A stretch of DNA of 38,154 bases from Melioribacteraceae bacterium (GCA_028282005.1 JANQIV010000078.1:1-38154); one strand, 5' to 3'. Shown: positions 1-7,421, numbered from the stretch's first letter. The notes: generated from the letters alone by a model not told the origin. Made by a program: numbers and translations.

Positions 1-533
1 TTTTTATTCTCCTCTGTAAATAAATCATCTACTATTTTTAGTCCTTTGTTAATTGGTTTTTTAACGCGCGTGTTAAAATCTTCTTTAAGCCTATTTTCAG
101 CCGACTTAAAAACTTTTGATACTAAAGCCAAAGCATCTCTTGCTTGTTTGTCTGCAACTTCGATTTCTTGTTGTGAGTACTGTGGTACAGATTTATTTTG
201 ATTGAAAACCGAGAATGTTATGGCTGCTAATAAAAGTACAATTGTGGCAGCAGAAAATACCGGCCTACCTAAAAGTATATTGTATGCATCATCTAAAAAC
301 CCGGAAGAATTTTCTTCCTGCAATTTTATTTTTGTTTTTACTTTTTCAATTACAGCATCGTCAATTTCTTCTTTTCCAATTTTTTTTACCGCGTTTGCCG
401 TTGATTGATATTCAAGATAAAGTTCATCCACATTTTCATATTTGGTACGCAATAAATAAACATGGATTTTATCCAATAATCCTGCATCGCCATAAGCAAC
501 AGAGATTATTTTATTTTTTAATTCTTCTGTCAT
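1..533 (-). CDS. membrane protein downstream of ECF sigma gene, candidate anti-sigma factor (partial)
   Basis: The frame starts at 533 with MTEELKNKII and runs open to the left window edge, giving 177 codons with no stop, so the C-terminus is missing. The N-terminal 90 residues are soluble and charged. One membrane helix lies at about residues 91-110 (PVFSAATIVLLLAA), followed by a mostly helical, charged segment. The start follows the stop of the sigma factor gene by a single base, so translation is probably coupled. A single-helix membrane protein directly behind an ECF sigma gene is the usual place for an anti-sigma factor. I see no zinc-binding HxxxCxxC motif, so it is not a classical ZAS-type anti-sigma; the role is inferred from position and topology. 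Confidence 0.7.
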   Translation of the reverse strand, partial: MTEELKNKIISVAYGDAGLLDKIHVYLLRTKYENVDELYLEYQSTANAVKKIGKEEIDDAVIEKVKTKIKLQEENSSGFLDDAYNILLGRPVFSAATIVLLLAAITFSVFNQNKSVPQYSQQEIEVADKQARDALALVSKVFKSAENRLKEDFNTRVKKPINKGLKIVDDLFTEENK

Positions 534-534
534 G

Positions 535-1071
535 TTATAATACTTCTTGCGGTTCATAATTCTTTAATTCCTCTTGAAGTTTTTTTCTTGCTCTAAGTAA
601 ATATACTTTCACGGAATTTATCGGCATATCAAGCGTTTTGCTAATCTCTTTGTATTTAAGTCCTTGAATTTCGTAAAGTACGAAAACACTTTTCAAATTT
701 TCCGGGAGGCATTTTATCGCCACCTTAATTTTATCTGTCATCATCTTCAAATGAGTAATTAGATACGGATTATTTACTTCTTTTTTGTCTTCAAAATTTT
801 CAGAAAATTCTTCGTCGTAAACAATTTCATTTTTTAAGATTGAGTTTCTCTTTCTCAGCAAATCGATACAGTAATTATGAGTAGTTCTCAAAATCCAAGT
901 TTTTGCGGAAGCCATCTTAAACGTGTCCATGTTTTTCCAAATCCTGATCATAACTTCCTGCGCAGCATCTTCTGCATCCATTTTATTTTTCAACATGTAA
1001 AGAGCGTAGCTATAAATATTATTTTTATGCTTCTGTATAAGAAAGTTATATTTTGCTGTTTCCAAACTCAT
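535..1071 (-). CDS. ECF-type RNA polymerase sigma factor (sigma-70 family)
   Basis: This 178-residue protein has the two-domain layout and length of extracytoplasmic-function sigma factors. Region 2 spans about residues 10-78 and includes the DAEDAAQEVMIRIWKN core-binding segment and the TWILRTTHNYCIDLLRKR promoter-melting segment. Region 4 spans about residues 115-168, with the helix-turn-helix at YKEISKTLDMPINSVKVYLL. It should direct RNA polymerase to a small regulon, released by the membrane protein encoded one base downstream. A promoter-like pair (TGTAAC and CGTCT, 17 bases apart) lies just upstream and suggests autoregulation. The predicted transcript start is only a few bases before this ATG and no Shine-Dalgarno is visible, so the mRNA may be nearly leaderless. 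The family call is firm; the trigger is unknown. Confidence 0.93.
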   Translation of the reverse strand: MSLETAKYNFLIQKHKNNIYSYALYMLKNKMDAEDAAQEVMIRIWKNMDTFKMASAKTWILRTTHNYCIDLLRKRNSILKNEIVYDEEFSENFEDKKEVNNPYLITHLKMMTDKIKVAIKCLPENLKSVFVLYEIQGLKYKEISKTLDMPINSVKVYLLRARKKLQEELKNYEPQEVL

Positions 1072-1080
1072 AATCTGACT

Positions 1081-1111
1081 AATAGACGGTAATCAAATAA
1101 AAATTGTTACA
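1081..1111 (-). promoter_or_regulatory. candidate ECF-type promoter of the sigma factor gene
   Basis: Read on the minus strand, TGTAAC (1111-1106) followed by an A/T-rich stretch matches an ECF -35 element, and CGTCTATT (1088-1081) matches an ECF -10 element. The gap between GTAAC and CGTCT is 17 bases, within the usual range. The gene start at 1071 is about ten bases past the -10 element. The match is by eye against the general ECF consensus. Confidence 0.5.
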
Positions 1112-1172
1112 GTATTGTTTTTGATAAAAAAAAGAAGATAATTTAAATGAATTATAAAATCATTTTGGAAAA

Positions 1173-1673
1173 ATGAAGAAGCTCGATTTTAATCCTTCAA
1201 AATCTAAAGAGGATTTTAGAAAAAATTATAAGCTGCACGACTTAGCCGAAAACGCAGGCAAAAATTTATTAACACAATGGGGAATGAATTTTAGAGATTT
1301 CGGAGAAGATAACCGGTACACCAGAGTTTGGGAAAAGGGTGAAGACAAACCTGATTTAATTATAAATTATAAAGACAAACAAGCATTTCTTGATTGGAAA
1401 GGAAAACGAAAAGGCAAATGGCTTGTAAATGAAAGAGCAATAAAATCATACGAGCAGTGGAGCAATAAGTTTAACGTACCGGTGTTGATAGCTTTTTTCG
1501 TTTTTAATGAAAGTAATGAATTGCTCGAAAGAAAATTTGCATTAGTAAGTTATCATAAATACAAAAACTCTGCAAAAAAGCAGTGGGATAAAAATGCAAC
1601 AATAGAGTTTAATAGTAAGCTTCCCGAATTCACAAAAGAGAATTTAATTATGGGTTTGATCTATAATGATTAA
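1173..1673 (+). CDS. hypothetical protein with PD-(D/E)XK nuclease-like motif
   Basis: I do not recognise a named family for this 166-residue soluble protein. It carries a plausible PD-(D/E)XK nuclease core: a helix with E26 (LAENAGKNLL), then PDLII with D61, a hairpin, then FLDWKGK with D74 and K76, then a helix with conserved-looking E, R, Y and Q (NERAIKSYEQW) and a hydrophobic strand (VPVLIAFFVF). That order and spacing fit nucleases of the Holliday-resolvase and restriction-enzyme superfamily, but the motif is short and could be chance. There is no signal peptide. It stands alone, 41 bases before the next gene and divergent from the sigma factor gene. DNA cleavage is an inference only. 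Confidence 0.6.
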   Translation: MKKLDFNPSKSKEDFRKNYKLHDLAENAGKNLLTQWGMNFRDFGEDNRYTRVWEKGEDKPDLIINYKDKQAFLDWKGKRKGKWLVNERAIKSYEQWSNKFNVPVLIAFFVFNESNELLERKFALVSYHKYKNSAKKQWDKNATIEFNSKLPEFTKENLIMGLIYND

Positions 1674-1714
1674 CTTCTGTTTTGAGATTTTGAAATAGTT
1701 GATTAAATTGATTT

Positions 1715-2254
1715 ATGGACGAAAAGATAATTAATAAACTGGAAGACACCTTCCGCAATTCTACAAATTCCGATGAACTATTTGATGCCTTTCAATCAGC
1801 TTTATCAAATAATGTAACGAACATAGAAGTTTACAAAATTTTGTTGGGCAATCCGCTTTTATCTATCGACGAAATAAAAATGTTTTCCGATAAATTGAGC
1901 AAAGAGTTTGCAGATTTATCTTATGACATAAATTTATGGACTGCGAGCATTTTTGAAAACAATTACACAGACTATAGATGTTTGGAAGAATCACTCAGTT
2001 ATTATAAACGTGCAGCCGAAAGAGATGAATCTAGTTTTGAGCCTTATTTAAAAGCACTCGAATTATATGACTACGATATGAACACCCCGCTTAATCATCT
2101 CATTTTAAAATTTACTGAAACTGGAATTGAAAAAGTTGAAAACAAAAGTTTGATATATTATTCGTTGGCAGATCATTACAAAAAAATTAATAATGATGCA
2201 ATGTGCAGGAAATATTCAGAGCTAGCTGAGAGAGCGAATAAAAATAACAGCTAA
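1715..2254 (+). CDS. hypothetical helical protein, TPR-like
   Basis: This 179-residue soluble protein is almost entirely alpha-helical by composition. Repeated helix pairs with alternating aromatic and small residues (LEESLSYYKRAAERD, SSFEPYLKALELY, LIYYSLADHYKKINND, CRKYSELAERANK) resemble tetratricopeptide-type repeats from about residue 45 to the end. Such folds bind partner proteins, but no partner is evident. There is no signal peptide or membrane segment. Its last codons and the next bases closely resemble the 3' end of the unrelated gene ending at 4165, which may reflect a shared recombination site. No function is assigned. Confidence 0.6.
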   Translation: MDEKIINKLEDTFRNSTNSDELFDAFQSALSNNVTNIEVYKILLGNPLLSIDEIKMFSDKLSKEFADLSYDINLWTASIFENNYTDYRCLEESLSYYKRAAERDESSFEPYLKALELYDYDMNTPLNHLILKFTETGIEKVENKSLIYYSLADHYKKINNDAMCRKYSELAERANKNNS

Positions 2255-2261
2255 TACAATT
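2237..2261 (+). repeat. shared 3'-tail repeat, copy 1
   Basis: These 25 bases cover the end of the TPR-like gene (codons for NKNNS, then the stop) and a few bases beyond. They match 4148-4172, the end of a different gene, at 21 of 25 positions without gaps. The common core is AACAGCTA followed by two variable bases and AC. Confidence 0.45.
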
Positions 2262-2361
2262 ACCTTCAAAAATTTTCTCTTGATCTTTTTGAATTAAATC
2301 AAAAAAATACTATTTATGGATTAATTCAATCTGGCATTTTCTAATTCTCCAATACAAAATT

Positions 2362-3627
2362 ATGAATACCTTTTACAATGAATTCGATCTTGAAAGAACC
2401 AAACCTTCTCCGCGTGGTGATGATTACCGTTCACCTTTTCAAATTGACAGAGACAGAATAATTTATTCGTCCGAGTTTAGAAGACTGCAAGGCAAAACGC
2501 AAGTCTTCCTTCCCGGCGAGTACGATTTTTACAGAACACGGTTAACTCATTCTATTGAAGTAGCACAAATCGGAAGATCGATCTGCAACTACTTATTTAA
2601 ATCGAAAGATACGCCGTTTAACGAAGAATATTTTATTGATCCCGATTTGGTTGAAGCATCATGTTTAGCTCACGATTTGGGGCATCCGCCATTCGGGCAC
2701 GCGGGCGAAAAAGTAATTCACAAGTTGATGAAAGACTACGGCGGCTTCGAAGGCAATGCTCAAACGCTGCGATTGATAAACGAAATTTTTTACAAAGATA
2801 TCGATAAACACAGAGGTATGAATCCCACAAGAGCCTTTGTTGACAGTGTGCTGAAATACAAAGCTTTTCATCATCAATTTGATAACCCGTCAAACCATTT
2901 TTTATATGACTATCAAAAAAAGGATCTGGATTTTGTGTTTGATAAAAATGATTTGAATGAAAAAGTCGGCGAGCCAAAAAAAGTAAACAAGTTTAGGAGT
3001 ATTGAATGTCAGATAATGGATTGGGCAGATGACACCGCTTACGCAATTAACGATTTGGTTGACAGTATTTCCGGCGGATTTATAAATATCGTAAAACTCA
3101 CGAAGTGGATTAACGAAAATGAACTAACGGACGAAGAAAAAGTTTATGTTGATCAAATGATGGAGTGGATTAAAAAAGGAAACTTCAAAGCAAAGTTCGG
3201 CGGACAGATCGGTGATTTTATCCGTGCGTGCGAAGTTGTTGAAAACGATACTTTTATGAATTCGCTTACAAACCGTTACAAATATAAAATTGAAGTTGAT
3301 GATGTGATTTACAGGAAAGCTGAATTTTATAAAAGGATTTCCGTTGAACTGGTTTTCCGTTCGCCGCAAATTCACCAAATGGAATTTAAAGGCGATCACA
3401 TGCTGCGCCATATTTTTAAGTTACTGCACGAAACTTATGTTGACGGATTGGAGCGGCCGAAGTACGTTCCTAACTTCCAGGATAAACTAATTAGAAACGA
3501 AAAAGACAAAAACGTACGCGCCAGAATGGTATGCGATTATTTGTCCGGCATGACAGACTCATATGCAGTAAGAATTTTCAAGCGTCTATTTGATCCGGAT
3601 TATAGTTATTTGGTGGATTTTATTTAA
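2362..3627 (+). CDS. dgt: deoxynucleoside triphosphate triphosphohydrolase (dGTPase-like, HD superfamily)
   Basis: This 421-residue protein is a dGTPase-family HD hydrolase that splits dNTPs into deoxynucleoside and triphosphate, helping set nucleotide pools. The signature is complete: RRLQGKTQVF and YRTRLTHSIEVAQIGRSI (metal ligand H63), CLAHDLGHPPFGHAGE (H104, D105) and MDWADDTAYAINDLVD (D223/D224 region). The N-terminal ERTKPSPRGD followed by SPFQIDRDRI is also typical. Length fits the shorter dGTPase-like subfamily; Escherichia coli Dgt is longer. It is cytoplasmic. It stands alone, 107 bases after the previous gene. Substrate preference among dNTPs cannot be read from the sequence, and HD dNTPases in some bacteria act against phages, but nothing nearby supports that here. 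Confidence 0.95.
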   Translation: MNTFYNEFDLERTKPSPRGDDYRSPFQIDRDRIIYSSEFRRLQGKTQVFLPGEYDFYRTRLTHSIEVAQIGRSICNYLFKSKDTPFNEEYFIDPDLVEASCLAHDLGHPPFGHAGEKVIHKLMKDYGGFEGNAQTLRLINEIFYKDIDKHRGMNPTRAFVDSVLKYKAFHHQFDNPSNHFLYDYQKKDLDFVFDKNDLNEKVGEPKKVNKFRSIECQIMDWADDTAYAINDLVDSISGGFINIVKLTKWINENELTDEEKVYVDQMMEWIKKGNFKAKFGGQIGDFIRACEVVENDTFMNSLTNRYKYKIEVDDVIYRKAEFYKRISVELVFRSPQIHQMEFKGDHMLRHIFKLLHETYVDGLERPKYVPNFQDKLIRNEKDKNVRARMVCDYLSGMTDSYAVRIFKRLFDPDYSYLVDFI

Positions 3628-3658
3628 AACTGTATTTTTTTATAAAAAAATTTCCTTA

Positions 3659-3677
3659 ATAAACGTATTACGTTTAT
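3659..3677. repeat. interrupted palindrome upstream of small membrane protein gene
   Basis: ATAAACGTA and its exact reverse complement TACGTTTAT flank a single central T. The 9-base arms make it a good candidate operator for a dimeric DNA-binding protein, or part of a recombination site. It lies between the dGTPase gene and the small membrane protein gene. Confidence 0.4.
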
Positions 3678-3739
3678 AATCATGTTAGCAGTATTTGAAG
3701 ATTTCAATTAACAAATAGACGGAAAGAAAAATCAACTCA

Positions 3740-4165
3740 ATGATAGAATTGATAAAATATATATTGCCATTGATTGGTGTTATAATAGGAGCATTTTTAC
3801 ATTTTATTTTTAGTAAAAGAAATGAATCTAAAAAACAACAAAACTTATTGAAGATAAATGCATATACTGATTTGATTAAAGGATTAGCCATATCGCAAAA
3901 ATATTCAGACATTGAAAGTGAAAAAGAATATAAAATGTTAGTTGCAGATGCAAAATCAAGAATTTGTGTCTATGGTGATGATACAGTTATTCAAGGAATC
4001 GCAAATTTTTTAAGATCTGGTGGTTCTATAGATCCAAATAGTAATAAGGAATTTGTTGATATAATTGTAGAAATCAGAAAAAAGCATTTGGGACAAATAA
4101 ATATTGACATAAATGACTTGTCACAATTACTGATTGGAACTGATATTAATAAAAACAACAGCTAG
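3740..4165 (+). CDS. small membrane-anchored hypothetical protein
   Basis: This 141-residue protein has one N-terminal membrane helix (about residues 4-24, YILPLIGVIIGAFLHFIF) followed by positive residues, so the remaining 115 residues are probably cytoplasmic. That part is helical with a possible small alpha/beta section (SRICVYGDDTVIQGIANFL). I do not recognise a named family. The gene is very A/T-rich and sits between two palindromic stretches. Its 3' end resembles the end of the gene at 1715-2254, and the stop codon lies inside an imperfect hairpin that resembles an integron attC site. It may therefore be a captured cassette gene. No function is proposed. Confidence 0.6.
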   Translation: MIELIKYILPLIGVIIGAFLHFIFSKRNESKKQQNLLKINAYTDLIKGLAISQKYSDIESEKEYKMLVADAKSRICVYGDDTVIQGIANFLRSGGSIDPNSNKEFVDIIVEIRKKHLGQINIDINDLSQLLIGTDINKNNS

Positions 4166-4208
4166 CACTATTTAAACTGCATTAAAACGTAGTTTATGCT
4201 AAACGTTA
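4148..4208 (+). repeat. attC-like imperfect hairpin overlapping the gene's stop; shared 3'-tail repeat, copy 2
   Basis: Bases 4148-4172 match 2237-2261 at 21 of 25 positions. From the stop codon on, TAGCA (4163-4167) pairs with TGCTA (4197-4201), and TAAACTGC (4173-4180) pairs with GTAGTTTA (4189-4196), with one G-T wobble and an unpaired CTATT on one side only. AACGTTA follows at 4202-4208. An imperfect hairpin with extrahelical bases ending in CGTTA resembles integron attC sites, but the R-box consensus is not fully met and no integrase gene is in view. Confidence 0.35.
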
Positions 4209-4214
4209 CAAGGC

Positions 4215-4236
4215 CGTCACGAACCATTTCGTGACG
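4215..4236. repeat. intergenic hairpin with CCAT loop (family A)
   Basis: CGTCACGAA (4215-4223) and TTCGTGACG (4228-4236) form a perfect 9-bp stem around the loop CCAT. No T-run follows, so it is not a standard terminator. The same design with different stem bases recurs at 35522-35547 and, inverted, at 35586-35605. Confidence 0.7.
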
Positions 4237-4351
4237 TGAAATACCGAAAAGAGAGTTAATACAAGATTATTTTTTATGATAAATATGATCTCTTAAATAA
4301 TACTTAGACCTAATTTTACATAATCACCATTTTTTTAATTTACACTACACC

Positions 4352-5155
4352 ATGAAAAAAACTTTCATTACAATAACTAAAACATTAGTTGTATTCTATC
4401 TTGTTTTATGCGGACTTCTATTTTTTTTCCAAGAGAAACTAATTTTCTTCCCGCAAAAATTAGAAAAAAACTATCATTTTAATTTTAACCAAAACTTTAG
4501 TGAAATTAATATCAAGTCGTTTGACGGAATTTCACTTCACGGACTTTTATTCAAAGCAGATAGTTCAAAAGGACTTGTTTTCTATTTACATGGAAATGCC
4601 GGTTCGTTAATGAATTGGGGAAGAGTCGCAAAAACATATACTGATCTAAACTACGATGTTTTTATACTCGACTACAGGGGCTTTGGAAAAAGTGAAGGAT
4701 CTATAAACAGTCAAGAGCAGATAATCAAAGATGTCCAGTTTGCGTATAAAGAAATTCTGAAGTTATATGATGAAACTGAAATAATAGTTTTTGGATATTC
4801 ACTCGGGACCGGGCCTGCGGCAAAAATTGCTTCTAGAAATAAGCCAAAATTATTGATTCTGCAAGCCCCATATTATAGCATGACAGATTTGATGAGTAAT
4901 TTATATCCTATTATTCCAACGTTCCTTTTGAAGTATAAATTTGAGACGTACAAGTATATTAAAGATTGTGAAATGCCGGTTGTTATTTTTCACGGTAATT
5001 TAGATGAAGTAGTTTATTACGGTTCCTCATTAAAACTAAAAGAACATTTTAAAGTTCAAGATACGTTAATAACCTTAGCTGGACAAAAGCACAATGGCAT
5101 GACAAATAATCCTGAATACAAAATTGAGTTGCAGAAAGTATTAAACCGGTTTTGA
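4352..5155 (+). CDS. membrane-anchored alpha/beta hydrolase (BEM46/ABHD13-like)
   Basis: This 267-residue protein has an N-terminal signal-anchor helix (about residues 8-27) and then an alpha/beta-hydrolase fold. The oxyanion segment is FYLHGNAGS (79-84), the nucleophile elbow is GYSLGTG with S150, the acid is D218 in FHGNLDEV, and the catalytic histidine is H247 in AGQKHNG. The DYRGFGKSEG segment is typical of the BEM46/YfhR group. It is probably attached to the inner membrane with the catalytic domain outside, acting on an ester or peptide bond of unknown nature. The gene stands alone after a long intergenic stretch with repeats. The fold and triad are firm; the substrate is not known. Confidence 0.88.
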   Translation: MKKTFITITKTLVVFYLVLCGLLFFFQEKLIFFPQKLEKNYHFNFNQNFSEINIKSFDGISLHGLLFKADSSKGLVFYLHGNAGSLMNWGRVAKTYTDLNYDVFILDYRGFGKSEGSINSQEQIIKDVQFAYKEILKLYDETEIIVFGYSLGTGPAAKIASRNKPKLLILQAPYYSMTDLMSNLYPIIPTFLLKYKFETYKYIKDCEMPVVIFHGNLDEVVYYGSSLKLKEHFKVQDTLITLAGQKHNGMTNNPEYKIELQKVLNRF

Positions 5156-5250
5156 AAAAAGTTTTAACTTGTTTTAAATTAGTAATGTATGATTTTCAGT
5201 GATAGCCAAATAAGGTTTTAAATCATTATAAAAAATGATATTTTTAGAGT

Positions 5251-5541
5251 ATGAGAACGTTACAAGAAATAAAATCAACTTTGAGTAATCATAAACAGTA
5301 CTTGTTTGACAATTATCCCATAGAATCATTAGCGATTTTTGGTTCGTATTCCCGTAACGAACAAAACGCAAATAGCGACGTAGATATTATTGTTGAGTTT
5401 AACGGCAAAATAGGAATTAAATTTGTTGATTTGGCCGAAGAGATCGAAAATATCATCGGAAGTAAAGTTGATGTAGTTTCAAAAAAAGGTATTAAAGAAA
5501 AATACTTAAAAGTAATAGAATCTGATTTAATATATGTCTAA
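5251..5541 (+). CDS. MNT-type minimal nucleotidyltransferase (MntA-like antitoxin)
   Basis: This 96-residue protein is a minimal nucleotidyltransferase. The signature GSYSRNEQNANSDVDIIVEF (residues 31-50) gives the GSx10DxD pattern, with D43 and D45 as metal ligands, and VDVVSKKGIK supplies the third strand region. In MNT/HEPN toxin-antitoxin pairs this protein neutralises the HEPN RNase by adding nucleotides to it. The partner gene normally overlaps or directly follows. Here a short frame starts inside the last codons (5534) and stops after 14 codons, which looks like the remains of the HEPN gene. The antitoxin is therefore probably an orphan. It could still act on a HEPN protein encoded elsewhere. 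Confidence 0.85.
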   Translation: MRTLQEIKSTLSNHKQYLFDNYPIESLAIFGSYSRNEQNANSDVDIIVEFNGKIGIKFVDLAEEIENIIGSKVDVVSKKGIKEKYLKVIESDLIYV

Positions 5542-5578
5542 GCGAGATAACCCGAATAAAACAAAACTTCAGTATTAA
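5534..5578 (+). pseudogene. probable remnant of the HEPN (DUF86) toxin gene start
   Basis: An ATG at 5534 overlaps the end of the MNT gene in the manner usual for MNT/HEPN pairs. It reads MSKRDNPNKTKLQY, then a stop. HEPN/DUF86 proteins often begin with MSKR followed by an acidic residue, so the first residues fit, but the rest does not continue into a HEPN domain. I read it as a gene truncated near its start; the stub is too short for certainty. Confidence 0.4.
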
Positions 5579-5625
5579 ACGTTTTTTTATCATTTTGTAT
5601 AAAATAAAAACCAGAAAGTAAAACC

Positions 5626-6270
5626 ATGACACTTTCTTCAAAAGCTAAAAGTATATATTCCCAAATCTCCAAGGAAACCACTAAACTCGGGGATTTGCGG
5701 AAAATTGCTAAGGAAATAAAAAAAGATCACGAGTTAGCTATGGAGCTCTGGTCTACCGGGGAGTTTTATCCGCGGCAGTTGTCAATTCTTATCATGGATA
5801 AAAAACTTCTTTCACAAGATTTAATTGACGAACTTGATAAAGATATACAGAGTCACGAATACAATGAACGCAATCAACTAACAGATTGGCTGATGGCAAA
5901 TCAACTCACCAAGGACAAGAAAATTATTGCTCTAATGGAATCCTGGGAAAATAGTACTTCAGCGATTCAAAGGCGCGTTTTCTGGTATTATCAAGCTCGT
6001 TTACGCTGGATGGGTAAAACTCCTCCGCCCAATACTAAAATACTGCTTAACTCAATTGAGGAAAAAATCATGAATGAAAAGCCTGAAGTTCAATGGGCTA
6101 TGAATTTTACTGCGGGACAGATCGGAGTCCGTGAACCGGCACATCGTTCCAGATGTGTTGCTTTAGGTGAAAAATTTGGACTCTACAAAGACGATCCGGT
6201 TTCGAAAGGCTGCACGCCTAATTACTTACCTGAATTTATCAGAATTGAAGTTGCAAAGCTAAAGAAATGA
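5626..6270 (+). CDS. DNA alkylation repair protein, AlkD-like HEAT-repeat family (divergent)
   Basis: This 214-residue, all-helical soluble protein resembles the DNA alkylation repair family, in which HEAT-like repeats grip DNA and help release alkylated bases. Family-like blocks are RNQLTDWLMAN (82-92), AIQRRVFWYYQARLRWMG (113-130) and VQWAMNFTAGQIGVREP (155-171). It is more divergent than the second AlkD-like protein encoded at 7529-8224 and I cannot line up the catalytic aspartate with confidence, so it may be a non-glycosylase relative. It starts a run of six plus-strand genes; the next one begins three bases after its stop, so the two are probably cotranscribed. Confidence 0.75.
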   Translation: MTLSSKAKSIYSQISKETTKLGDLRKIAKEIKKDHELAMELWSTGEFYPRQLSILIMDKKLLSQDLIDELDKDIQSHEYNERNQLTDWLMANQLTKDKKIIALMESWENSTSAIQRRVFWYYQARLRWMGKTPPPNTKILLNSIEEKIMNEKPEVQWAMNFTAGQIGVREPAHRSRCVALGEKFGLYKDDPVSKGCTPNYLPEFIRIEVAKLKK

Positions 6271-6273
6271 TTA

Positions 6274-6648
6274 ATGAATATTAATGCAATTAATCTTACA
6301 GTCCGATTTTTACTTGAAATATCAGCGTTAATTTCTTTCGGGATTTGGGGATTTAACCAAACTTCCGGGTGGCAAAAGTATTTACTGGCAATAGTAATTC
6401 CTTTATTATTTGCAGCACTTTGGGGAATTTTTGCCGTTCCAAATGATCCAAGCAGATCAGGGAGTGCTCCTGTTGTAATTCCGGGAGTTTTCCGTTTGAT
6501 TCTTGAGTTATTATTTTTTTTCTTCGCAGTTTATTGTGTAAATAATCTTGGATATGTTAAATTAAGTGTAATTTTTGGTGTGATGACTATTTTGCATTAC
6601 ATTGTTTCTTACGACAGAATTGTTTGGCTAGTTTCTAAAAACAACTAA
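6274..6648 (+). CDS. DUF2568 (YrdB-like) small membrane protein
   Basis: This 124-residue protein has four predicted membrane helices, at about residues 7-26, 35-55, 73-92 and 96-119. The segment WGIFAVPNDPSRSGSAPVVIPG between helices 2 and 3 is the hallmark of the DUF2568/YrdB family. The function of this family is not known. It follows the AlkD-like gene by three bases and precedes the VOC gene by 26, so it probably belongs to one operon of small detoxification or repair genes. Confidence 0.85.
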   Translation: MNINAINLTVRFLLEISALISFGIWGFNQTSGWQKYLLAIVIPLLFAALWGIFAVPNDPSRSGSAPVVIPGVFRLILELLFFFFAVYCVNNLGYVKLSVIFGVMTILHYIVSYDRIVWLVSKNN

Positions 6649-6674
6649 AAATAATTTCATTTAAAGGAGTAACC

Positions 6675-7046
6675 ATGCAACTAGGAAATTTCTCTGTAAG
6701 CCTTGCAGTAAAAGATATAAAAGCTTCAAAAGAATTTTATGAAAAACTCGGCTTCAAAATTATTGAAGGAAAGATCGAAGAAAACTGGCTGGTTTTACAA
6801 AATGACAAATGTACAATAGGCTTATTCCAAGGAATGTTTGATAAAAATATTTTAACATTTAATCCCGGCTGGGATAAAGACTGCAACACATTGGAATCGT
6901 TTACAGATGTTCGCGATCTGCAAAAGCAGCTAAAAGAAAAAGGCTTAAAACTTGAAACTGAAGCGGACGAAAGCACAACCGGCCCGGCAAGTTTTGTTTT
7001 AGTTGATCCTGACGGAAATCCAGTTTTAGTTGATCAGCATGTATAA
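6675..7046 (+). CDS. VOC (glyoxalase/bleomycin-resistance fold) family protein
   Basis: This 123-residue protein shows the paired beta-alpha-beta-beta-beta modules of the vicinal oxygen chelate fold. Module one starts at NFSVSLAVKDIKASKEFYEKLGF (residues 5-27) and module two ends at FVLVDPDGNPVLVDQHV (107-123). The usual first metal ligand histidine is replaced (SVSLAV), although the C-terminal DQH could contribute, so a metal-dependent lyase role is uncertain. The ribosome binding site AAGGAG (6664-6669) supports this start. The stop is one base before the ATG of the next gene, so the two are probably translated together. The substrate is unknown. Confidence 0.88.
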   Translation: MQLGNFSVSLAVKDIKASKEFYEKLGFKIIEGKIEENWLVLQNDKCTIGLFQGMFDKNILTFNPGWDKDCNTLESFTDVRDLQKQLKEKGLKLETEADESTTGPASFVLVDPDGNPVLVDQHV

Positions 7047-7047
7047 A

Positions 7048-7410
7048 ATGAATACTGAAGAATTAGTAAAAGAATGGTTTGAAAAATGGGAAAAGGGTGA
7101 TTTTCTAAATTTGCCAATTTCTGAAAACTTCAAGCATACAAGTCCGTTTGGCACAATTGACGGCAAAAAAGCATATCTGGATTTAGTAAAAGAAAATAAA
7201 GATAAATTCCTTGGGTATGTTTTTAAATTACATGATGCTTTTTATGAGGAAGATAAAGCTTGTGTCCGCTATACAGCAAAACAATCAAATGATTTTTCTT
7301 TAGATGTAAGTGAATGGTATTACGTAAAAGATAATCTAATTGAAAAAATTATTGCCTATTACCATATTGGCGAAATAAAAGAAGAAAGAAAACTTAGTGA
7401 GCCAGAATAA
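7048..7410 (+). CDS. NTF2/SnoaL-like fold protein
   Basis: This protein of about 120 residues has the NTF2-like pattern: an N-terminal helix (NTEELVKEWFEKWEKGDF), a segment with a possible active-site block (ISENFKHTSPFGTIDGKKAYLDLV), then strands (KACVRYTAKQ, VSEWYYVKDNLIEKIIAYYHI). Such proteins bind or isomerise small molecules in a conical pocket. I chose the ATG at 7048, just after the stop of the VOC gene; an in-frame ATG at 7039 and a TTG at 7030 would add three or six residues and overlap that gene. VOC and SnoaL-like genes often travel together. The substrate cannot be told. Confidence 0.85.
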   Translation: MNTEELVKEWFEKWEKGDFLNLPISENFKHTSPFGTIDGKKAYLDLVKENKDKFLGYVFKLHDAFYEEDKACVRYTAKQSNDFSLDVSEWYYVKDNLIEKIIAYYHIGEIKEERKLSEPE

Positions 7411-7421
7411 AAGGTTATAAA

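Noticed and set aside
215..559. 114-codon plus-strand frame near the left edge
   Set aside because: It runs opposite the membrane protein that follows the sigma factor gene; the minus-strand reading has a sensible start, topology and context.
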